Virus record (IMG/VR): IMGVR_UViG_3300025120_009955
Coordinates: 1-64,000 of that record
Direction: 5' to 3' (one strand)
Length of the DNA stretch: 64,000 nt
Source of the DNA: a virus
Shown one piece after another: positions 57,488 through 64,000 of the stretch (the first letter of the stretch is position 1; each line of letters opens with the position of its first letter). The notes beneath the pieces were generated by a model. The model was given only the letters and a program-made list of their open reading frames with translations. It was not told the DNA's origin and searched no databases. A program made the translations under genes and the position numbers.

Positions 57488-57498
57488 AAGGAGATAAT

Positions 57499-57639
57499 AT
57501 GTTATTTAATTTTTGGACTGGATTAATTATTGGTGCAACTATTATGGACTTTCTCTGGGCTTGGAAGATCGGTCTTGTATCAAAGTTCATAGAAACACTT
57601 AAAATAAAATGGAAACTGATTAAAGCTAGAACACTTTAA
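57499..57639 (+). CDS. 46-residue membrane micropeptide
   Basis: An ORF MLFNFWTGLIIGATIMDFLW..., one hydrophobic helix and a basic tail (KIKWKLIKARTL). AAAAGGAG precedes the ATG by six bases, a strong site. Function unknown. Confidence 0.6.
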   Translation: MLFNFWTGLIIGATIMDFLWAWKIGLVSKFIETLKIKWKLIKARTL

Positions 57640-57655
57640 TTTCGTAAGTAAATCA

Positions 57656-57684
57656 TTGACAGCAAAATAAAAAGGCTGTATAAT
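57656..57684 (+). promoter_or_regulatory. Consensus sigma70 promoter, leaderless arrangement
   Basis: TTGACA, 17-base spacer, TATAAT; ATG at 57691 after six bases. Confidence 0.88.
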
Positions 57685-57690
57685 AATCAT

Positions 57691-57957
57691 ATGGAAAATA
57701 AAAATAATGATTTACCCGACTTTGTTTATAACAACGAAGAAGAATCGGAAATGGGGCAAGTACAGGCAATTCATAATAATATGAATGCCATTGCTGAAGT
57801 ACAGAGAAAGTTACAGGCACAGTCAAAACTACCTAGTAATATGTTCTGCGATGAATGTGGAGATGAAATTCCTAAGGCACGTAGAAAACTAGTACCAGGA
57901 GTTAAACTATGTATAACTTGTCAAACAAACCAAGAAACATTTTACAAAGGAAAATAA
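57691..57957 (+). CDS. TraR/DksA-type zinc-finger protein
   Basis: An 88-residue protein. A helical first half leads to C53-x2-C56-x17-C74-x2-C77 in [19 protein letters not shown]...LCITCQ, the DksA/TraR four-Cys finger. TraR-type proteins enter the RNA polymerase secondary channel and alter initiation without ppGpp; the acidic N-terminus ([13 protein letters not shown]) could supply the channel tip. It has a full-consensus leaderless promoter, so it is probably an early host-polymerase effector. clpP starts one base after its stop. Confidence 0.82.
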   Translation: MENKNNDLPDFVYNNEEESEMGQVQAIHNNMNAIAEVQRKLQAQSKLPSNMFCDECGDEIPKARRKLVPGVKLCITCQTNQETFYKGK

Positions 57958-57958
57958 G

Positions 57959-58549
57959 ATGCCAAATTTAGTACCAATGGTTTTAGAAAAAACTAGTGAT
58001 GGTGAGCGTAGTTATGATTTATACTCAAGACTATTAAAAGATCGTATTGTTATACTAGATACTGATGTTAATGAACACACTGCTAGCTTATTAGTAGCTC
58101 AACTGTTATTTCTAGAATCAGAAGACAGCGAAAAAGATATCTTATTTTATGTTAACTCACCAGGTGGATCGGTAACAGCAGGTATGTCAATTTATGATAC
58201 TATGCAATTCGTTAGCCCAGATATTTCAACAATAGTTATGGGGCAGGCTTGTTCAATGGGATCATTGTTAGCCCAAGCAGGTGCACCAGGTAAGAGATTA
58301 ATGTTACCACACGCAAGACATATGATACATCAACCAAGTGGTGGTGCTGGTGGGCAAGCAACTGATATGCAAATACAGGTTGATGAAATAATGAAAATGA
58401 AACAATATCTTACGCAGATATATGTTGATCACAATTCAAAAGATAAAGCATATGATACACTAGCGGCAGATATGGAACGTGATAATTTTATGTCGGCTCA
58501 AGAAGCAGTTGACTACGGATTAGTAGATGAAATTATTACTAAAAGATAA
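57959..58549 (+). CDS. clpP: ATP-dependent Clp protease proteolytic subunit
   Basis: A 196-residue, full-length ClpP. The catalytic Ser is S99 (GQACSMGS), the His is H124 (HMIHQPSGG) and the Asp lies in ADMERDNFM near residue 171. The N-terminal loop [22 protein letters not shown] fits the axial gate. No ClpA or ClpX is in the window, so it would dock host unfoldases; the phage ClpS at 27259 is an adaptor for ClpA. Co-transcribed with the TraR-like gene. Confidence 0.96.
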   Translation: MPNLVPMVLEKTSDGERSYDLYSRLLKDRIVILDTDVNEHTASLLVAQLLFLESEDSEKDILFYVNSPGGSVTAGMSIYDTMQFVSPDISTIVMGQACSMGSLLAQAGAPGKRLMLPHARHMIHQPSGGAGGQATDMQIQVDEIMKMKQYLTQIYVDHNSKDKAYDTLAADMERDNFMSAQEAVDYGLVDEIITKR

Positions 58550-58553
58550 TTGG

Positions 58554-58582
58554 TTGACAGTTTGATAAAAAAACTGTATAAT
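58554..58582 (+). promoter_or_regulatory. Consensus sigma70 promoter
   Basis: TTGACA, 17-base spacer, TATAAT; start near 58589, at the foot of a hairpin. Confidence 0.9.
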
Positions 58583-58589
58583 GTAATTT

Positions 58590-58628
58590 GTAATGGCAAC
58601 ATTACGATAGGGGACTGCGATTTGCAGT
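58590..58628 (+). promoter_or_regulatory. Structured leader with GNRA hairpin
   Basis: GTAATG, GCAA tetraloop, CATTAC (58590-58605), then ACTGC/GCAGT around GATTT (58614-58628). The first hairpin begins at the predicted transcript start. Confidence 0.55.
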
Positions 58629-58653
58629 ATAGATATATTAAAGGGGAAGTAAA

Positions 58654-59043
58654 ATGTCAGTATTCAAAGTAGTAGGAGTATCTACACTTAACGGTGTAAC
58701 TAAAGTTCGATTTGCAAACGATTTTGTAAGTCGTGTTAAGATTCTGAACAAGCAAGGCCATACAGATATTAATTTATTTGAAATGCCAGAAGCACTAACT
58801 AAAGCTGAATGTGTTAAGCATTTAAAAACAACTGATCTTTATGAAAGTCATAAAGAAGCTATTGATAATAGTGATGTAAAGTATAATTACAAATCACTAT
58901 CACAATATAATAGTACTGTTAAAGTTTCAGCACCAAGTTTAGACGAGTTAAGAGCTCGTGCAATTGCAGAAACTGAAGATGTTGTTACTGAGCAAGATTT
59001 AGTCGACGAAGGATTAACAATAGTCGAAGCTGACAAAGTCTAG
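58654..59043 (+). CDS. Unknown early protein
   Basis: A 129-residue protein. A compact N-terminal beta-rich domain (FKVVGVSTLNGVTKVRFAND) then a helical acidic tail. AAAGGGGAAG precedes the ATG. Own consensus promoter, structured leader and terminator: a strongly expressed monocistronic early unit. Family not recognised beyond vague memory of similar unknowns in T4-like cyanophages. Confidence 0.6.
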   Translation: MSVFKVVGVSTLNGVTKVRFANDFVSRVKILNKQGHTDINLFEMPEALTKAECVKHLKTTDLYESHKEAIDNSDVKYNYKSLSQYNSTVKVSAPSLDELRARAIAETEDVVTEQDLVDEGLTIVEADKV

Positions 59044-59061
59044 TCGCAGGGGGATATGCTG

Positions 59062-59083
59062 AAAGGTCCTGCGGGGCCTTTTT
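59062..59083 (+). terminator. Rho-independent terminator
   Basis: AAAGGTCC, TGCG loop, GGGCCTTT with T tract. Upstream CGCAGG (59045-59050) can pair with CCTGCG (59068-59073) and would compete with it. Confidence 0.8.
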
Positions 59084-59100
59084 GTATGATAAGTATTAGT

Positions 59101-59265
59101 ATGAGTGACTCTTATACTAAATGGTCAAAAAATAATACCCTAGGATTAGTTCCAATTGAACCGACTAAACTTCAATTCGCAACTACACCATGGGAAGGTG
59201 AACTTGGGTATAATAATATTGGACAGATACAACAGTACCAAAATGGTAAATGGAGATTAAAATGA
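59101..59265 (+). CDS. Unknown small phage protein
   Basis: A 54-residue protein (MSDSYTKWSKNNTLGLVPIE...) ending with a beta-strand pattern LGYNNIGQIQQYQNGKWRLK, as found at the ends of fibre-like proteins. The ATG at 59101 is chosen because the longer reading from 59056 runs across the terminator. It overlaps the next gene (ATGA). Confidence 0.5.
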   Translation: MSDSYTKWSKNNTLGLVPIEPTKLQFATTPWEGELGYNNIGQIQQYQNGKWRLK

Positions 59266-59441
59266 GATATATAAATTGCTTTACAAAAAGCCCTACAACT
59301 AAACAGATAGTGAAACATTCACCTGGACTAGTCGCAGGAATTGCACTAATATTAATAATGAACCCATACCTAGCAATTGCAGGTATAGCATTAATTGTCG
59401 GTGAATTTGTAGGAATTGCAGACGAATTAGAATTGTTGTAA
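59262..59441 (+). CDS. Small membrane protein ending at the tmRNA gene
   Basis: A 59-residue protein. Hydrophobic segments SPGLVAGIALILIMN and YLAIAGIALIVGEFVGIA form one or two membrane helices. The start at 59262 overlaps the previous stop. Its own stop lies two bases before the first stem of the tmRNA acceptor piece, so the RNA is co-transcribed with it. Confidence 0.55.
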   Translation: MRYINCFTKSPTTKQIVKHSPGLVAGIALILIMNPYLAIAGIALIVGEFVGIADELELL

Positions 59442-59442
59442 T

Positions 59443-59774
59443 CCCTTCGAAGTGAAGGCGTTGCGGACAGGGGTTCGATTCCCCTCATCTCCACCAAAGT
59501 GTTTTTGAAACAGAGTATTTTAGGGGGATGACCAGGTTTCGACGTGGCGAGATAGCAGAGACGGCAACACGGTAGGCGATGACCGTAAATCAAGCAAAAC
59601 TTATAGATGCAGAAAAAACATCTAAATTCGAAACTGTAAAAGTAAGTATGGGCAAAGGCTTCCGCTTTGGCTCTGCTGACCGTGCAGTTGCGTTAGCGTA
59701 AAAACTAACATCGACGGGGTAGTTATACCTTGTTACCAAAAATAGCAGAAGCCCACTTCGGTGGGTTTCTTTTT
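59443..59774 (+). ncRNA. ssrA: Circularly permuted two-piece tmRNA
   Basis: The acceptor piece comes first: hairpin CCTTC/GAAGG (59444-59458), GTTGC (59460-59464), T arm AGGGGTTCGATTCCCCT, acceptor CATCTCC and ACCA ending at 59496. A 27-base intervening piece follows, then the coding piece from 59524: GGGGATG pairs with CATCTCC as a 7-bp acceptor stem (one G-U), then ACCAGGTTTCGACG, the tmRNA hallmark. GCAAC (59564-59568) pairs with GTTGC. A pseudoknot-like ACGGT...ACCGT leads to TATAGAT and resume codon GCA at 59609. The frame then runs 30 codons to TAA at 59699, starting AEKTSKFETV and ending SADRAVALA. The order 3' piece before 5' piece is the permuted type of alphaproteobacteria and SAR11, and I recall it from OM43/SAR11 myophages. 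Confidence 0.92.
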
Positions 59775-59775
59775 G
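59747..59775 (+). terminator. Rho-independent terminator after tmRNA
   Basis: AGAAGCCCAC, TTCG loop, GTGGGTTTCT (one G-T pair), then T tract. Confidence 0.88.
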
Positions 59776-59787
59776 GTTACAAAAAGG

Positions 59788-59816
59788 TTGTATAAATATT
59801 TTGACTAGTGTATAAT
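59788..59816 (+). promoter_or_regulatory. Sigma70-type promoter of groESL
   Basis: TTGTAT, 17-base spacer, TATAAT; leader of about 65 bases. Confidence 0.65.
59791..59798 (+). promoter_or_regulatory. T4-type late promoter before groESL
   Basis: An exact TATAAATA box overlapping the -35 of the sigma70-type promoter. Confidence 0.5.
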
Positions 59817-59865
59817 ATATTACAAGTATACTAGGTTTCGTGCCTATTATAGGGCGAAGCAAAAA

Positions 59866-59882
59866 CTTGCTTAATTAAGGAG
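59866..59882 (+). promoter_or_regulatory. Shared chaperone-gene leader box (groES copy)
   Basis: CTTGCTTAATTAAGGAG, identical to the dnaK copy except for one A fewer. It holds the groES ribosome-binding site. Confidence 0.6.
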
Positions 59883-59890
59883 AAATGAAA

Positions 59891-61833
<1,943 letters not shown>

Positions 61834-61860
61834 ACAAATGCCTTGGCAAGGTAACATTTA

Positions 61861-61889
61861 AAAGAGCACCTTAAGGGTGCTTTTTTTTT
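61861..61889 (+). terminator. Rho-independent terminator after groEL
   Basis: AGCACC, TTAAG loop, GGTGCT, then eight T. Confidence 0.92.
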
Positions 61890-61915
61890 ATGGTCGTAAA
61901 TGTTTTTTCCAGATT

Positions 61916-61923
61916 CGATAAAT
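61916..61923 (+). promoter_or_regulatory. Late promoter box variant
   Basis: GATAAATA, 71 bases before the tail-fibre gene. Confidence 0.45.
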
Positions 61924-61993
61924 ATTGTAAACAATAAAAGAGAGCACAAGGCATTCTTTTTGTTATAATAAATTTTATGGGGAATATGGAACC

Positions 61994-62896
61994 ATGGCAA
62001 ATCAGAATTTCGTAGTGCATAATGGACTTTCAGTAGGGCCATTAACAATTGATGCTTCGACAGGAAGTATTGACACACCAGGTGCAATATCGATTGGCGG
62101 TAACATTGGTGTTAGTGCAATCTTTAAAGGTGACTCAAGTATTAGTATTGATGATACTGGTAGTGGTAGTTTTATAGCTACTACACTTGATGGCACAGTT
62201 AGACAAATACAAAATGCAACAGTAGCAACTTTCACAAGTAACGTAATGTCCAGTGGTAATGTAACAGCACCATATTACTTTGGTAATGGTAGTCAATTGA
62301 TTGGAGTTACATCAGGATCAATCTTTACTGGTAATGTTATGGGTGGGCTGGCTCAGTTTGCTTCAATTAACGGAACGTTAATTGGTAATGCGACTCCGGT
62401 TGCTGGTGCATTTACAACAGTAACAGCGTCAAGTGTTACTAAATCAGGTACAAGTAACGTTGGTAATATTGGACAAACAGATAATAGATATCACACTCTT
62501 CACGCTAAAGCGTCATCAGCACAATACGCTGATTTGGCCGAAGTTTATGAATCAGATGCCTCATATGAAGCAGGTACAGTTGTACACTTTGGTGGGGAAA
62601 AAGAAGTATCACAATGTGATATAGATCATTGTAGAAAAGTTGCTGGCGTTGTTTCAACAAATCCAGCATATTTAATGAATGGTGGTTTTACTGCTGAAAA
62701 TATTGCTGTTGTAGCACTTACAGGACGTGTTCCAACTAAGGTAACAGGAACAGTTGCTAAAGGTGATATGATGGTATCCGATGGAACTGGTAGAGCAAGA
62801 GCAGAAGCAGATCCAAAAGTAGGTGCAGTAATTGGTAAAGCACTTGAAGCATCAGAAGGCGATGCAGTAATTGAAGTCGTAGTAGGTAAGCACTAA
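61994..62896 (+). CDS. Tail-fibre or virion adhesin protein
   Basis: A 300-residue protein. A beta-rich shaft of short strands (SVGPLTIDASTGSIDTPGAI, TAPYYFGNGSQLIGV) leads to a C-terminal domain with QYADLAEVYESDASYEAGTVV and KVAGVVSTNPAYLMN, a pattern frequent in phage fibre ends, sometimes with self-processing. It is preceded by ATGGGGAATATGGAACC and ended by its own terminator. Confidence 0.75.
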   Translation: MANQNFVVHNGLSVGPLTIDASTGSIDTPGAISIGGNIGVSAIFKGDSSISIDDTGSGSFIATTLDGTVRQIQNATVATFTSNVMSSGNVTAPYYFGNGSQLIGVTSGSIFTGNVMGGLAQFASINGTLIGNATPVAGAFTTVTASSVTKSGTSNVGNIGQTDNRYHTLHAKASSAQYADLAEVYESDASYEAGTVVHFGGEKEVSQCDIDHCRKVAGVVSTNPAYLMNGGFTAENIAVVALTGRVPTKVTGTVAKGDMMVSDGTGRARAEADPKVGAVIGKALEASEGDAVIEVVVGKH

Positions 62897-62920
62897 AAGA
62901 ACAGGAATGGAAAGGCTAAA

Positions 62921-62946
62921 ATAGGATCTTCGGATCCTATTTTTTT
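62921..62946 (+). terminator. Rho-independent terminator with TTCG loop
   Basis: ATAGGATC, TTCG loop, GATCCTAT, T tract. Confidence 0.92.
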
Positions 62947-62970
62947 GGATAAAATATTATTCTCTTTGCA

Positions 62971-62978
62971 GATAAATA
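62971..62978 (+). promoter_or_regulatory. Late promoter box variant
   Basis: GATAAATA followed by C, 26 bases before the last gene. Confidence 0.5.
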
Positions 62979-63004
62979 CTACTAAATTATAAAACGAGAA
63001 AAAA

Positions 63005-64000
63005 ATGCCATTAACCAGGCCTACCGTCGAGAACGTTAATACAACCATTACTGAGTTAACTGATCCAGTTTCAGTGCTGAATAAAGATGGTGTTTCAGCG
63101 AGACAAGATGTTGGATTTGTTATTAATCGCGATGGCGGTGGTACTGCTAATGTTGCTATATATTGGGATGAAACTAACGATCGTTTCAATCTCGTAAACA
63201 CAACTAGTTCAGGTGCTACTAACTCTAATGTTGCAATTAGCTCATATGCTAATTTAAATATACATACCCTGGATGCACTCGGATCCGTTGATACTGCAAA
63301 AGTTAACATCACTAATACATCATTAGATGATAGTATACGAATTACTACAACAGAAGCTTCAAGCACTGCGGGTCCTGTGGTTTCACTGAAGCGTAATAGT
63401 GCATCACCATCTGACTCAGACTACATTGGACAGTTAAAATTTATTGGCGAAAATGATGCAGATCAATCTATTGTATATGCTAAAATGACTGCAAAGATAT
63501 TAGATGCAAGTGATGGTACAGAAGATGGTATACTAGAATTTGCCTTTATGAAAGCTGGCTCGCAAAATATTTCTGCAAGATTTAGATCTGATTCTTTACA
63601 GTTAATAAATGGTACTTCACTAACAGTAAATGGTTTAATAAGTACTGATTCAACAATAACAGCGACATCAGATATTGAAACAACTGGCGGAGATGTTAAT
63701 ATTAAAGCTAGAGGAGAAACTAGATTTTATGACTCAGACAGTTCAAACTATGTAGCATTAAGAGCAGGATCTACAGTAGCAAGTGATGTAACATTTACGT
63801 TACCAACAGAAGATGGAGATGCTGACCAAGTCTTAAGTACAGATGGTTCCGGAACATTATCTTTTGTTGCACCGGGTGGCTCTTCTGCATATGGTAATAC
63901 TCAAGTAGGAACATTTCTTGAAACATACAATGGTGTGTTACTAGCAGTAACGACTGCCAACATTGGTCAGATAGGTTATACTGACAACAAAGTTACAACT
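63005..64000 (+). CDS. Tail-fibre-type protein, truncated by the window end
   Basis: A reading frame open from ATG 63005 to the window edge (332 codons, no stop). It starts MPLTRPTVENVNTTITELTD. The sequence is Ser/Thr/Asn/Asp-rich with fibre motifs: LTVNGLISTDSTITATSDI and TFTLPTEDGDADQVLSTDGS, the latter very common near the ends of phage tail fibres. Probably a receptor-binding or shaft fibre. The C-terminus is not in view. Confidence 0.8.
   Translation, partial: MPLTRPTVENVNTTITELTDPVSVLNKDGVSARQDVGFVINRDGGGTANVAIYWDETNDRFNLVNTTSSGATNSNVAISSYANLNIHTLDALGSVDTAKVNITNTSLDDSIRITTTEASSTAGPVVSLKRNSASPSDSDYIGQLKFIGENDADQSIVYAKMTAKILDASDGTEDGILEFAFMKAGSQNISARFRSDSLQLINGTSLTVNGLISTDSTITATSDIETTGGDVNIKARGETRFYDSDSSNYVALRAGSTVASDVTFTLPTEDGDADQVLSTDGSGTLSFVAPGGSSAYGNTQVGTFLETYNGVLLAVTTANIGQIGYTDNKVTT

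Noticed and set aside
58583-59100. A glutamine riboswitch controlling the tmRNA, as reported for a related OM43 phage
   Set aside because: I searched upstream of the tmRNA for the CGTTCA / GGACGGAAGTAGG blocks and found none; the only copy in the window is at 39698.

Overview
The window reads as 64 kb of a T4-like myovirus genome, AT-rich throughout. Four things point to a phage rather than a bacterial chromosome. Genes are packed end to end with ATGA or TAATG overlaps. Many units are preceded by the T4-type late promoter box (T/A/G/C)ATAAATA. Tail-fibre and other virion-type proteins are scattered through it. Nucleotide-metabolism genes (nrdA-nrdB-grx), DNA-repair genes and host-takeover genes sit between them. 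The metabolic cargo (lanthanide-type methanol dehydrogenase, PQQ precursor peptide, SoxYZ-like quinoprotein carrier, formate dehydrogenase) suggests that the host is a Gram-negative methylotroph, plausibly a marine OM43-like member of the Methylophilaceae. The host assignment is inference.

Layout. 0-5 kb: virion-type and unknown small late genes. 5-6 kb: iscU-iscA. 6-8.6 kb: a reverse-strand glycosyltransferase-like gene, a PD-(D/E)XK nuclease and an Mtd-like fibre protein. 8.6-12.7 kb: class Ia ribonucleotide reductase with its glutaredoxin. 12.7-15 kb: a large Ser/Asn-rich protein, an HExxH protein and a small protein. 15-20.7 kb: a continuous reverse-strand operon (from its promoter: small proteins, peptide deformylase, microproteins, a GNAT-like protein, two amidinotransferases, a nucleotidase). 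20.7-24.4 kb: a membrane coiled-coil protein and a TorF-type porin. 24.4-28.9 kb: ribosomal protein bS21, DnaK, Hsp20, ClpS, a cytidylyltransferase and a DEDD exonuclease. 28.9-33.8 kb: a curli operon (csgF, csgG, curlin, FecR-like, large curlin-repeat protein). 33.8-38.8 kb: xoxF and fdsA. 38.9-41.7 kb: a beta-barrel, a glutamine-riboswitch-controlled small gene, a spanin-like pair and thioredoxin. 41.7-43.4 kb: pqqA, the SoxYZ-like carrier and RNA polymerase omega. 43.4-45.7 kb: tRNA-Glu, tRNA-Thr, tRNA-Ser and a CHASE2 adenylate cyclase. 46.3-53.9 kb: a membrane coiled-coil/DUF1353 cassette, sugar-nucleotide and surface-modification genes and a tail fibre. 54-59.4 kb: repair genes (HhH-GPD glycosylase, UvdE) and early small genes, including a TraR/DksA finger protein and ClpP. 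59.4-61.8 kb: a circularly permuted two-piece tmRNA and groES-groEL. 62-64 kb: tail-fibre genes, the last running off the window.

How it may work together. The phage appears equipped to keep methanol oxidation running. XoxF makes formaldehyde or formate in the periplasm, PqqA feeds host PQQ synthesis, the SoxYZ-like protein probably supports the quinoprotein, and FdsA can oxidise formate to CO2. xoxF and pqqA share a distinctive promoter-plus-leader module with a matching 5' hairpin, so they look co-regulated. Protein homeostasis (DnaK, Hsp20, GroES/EL, ClpP, ClpS, tmRNA, deformylase, bS21), transcription (omega, TraR-like) and signalling (adenylate cyclase) are also partly taken over. Several early and late promoters place the predicted transcription start on or next to the ATG, so leaderless mRNAs look common.
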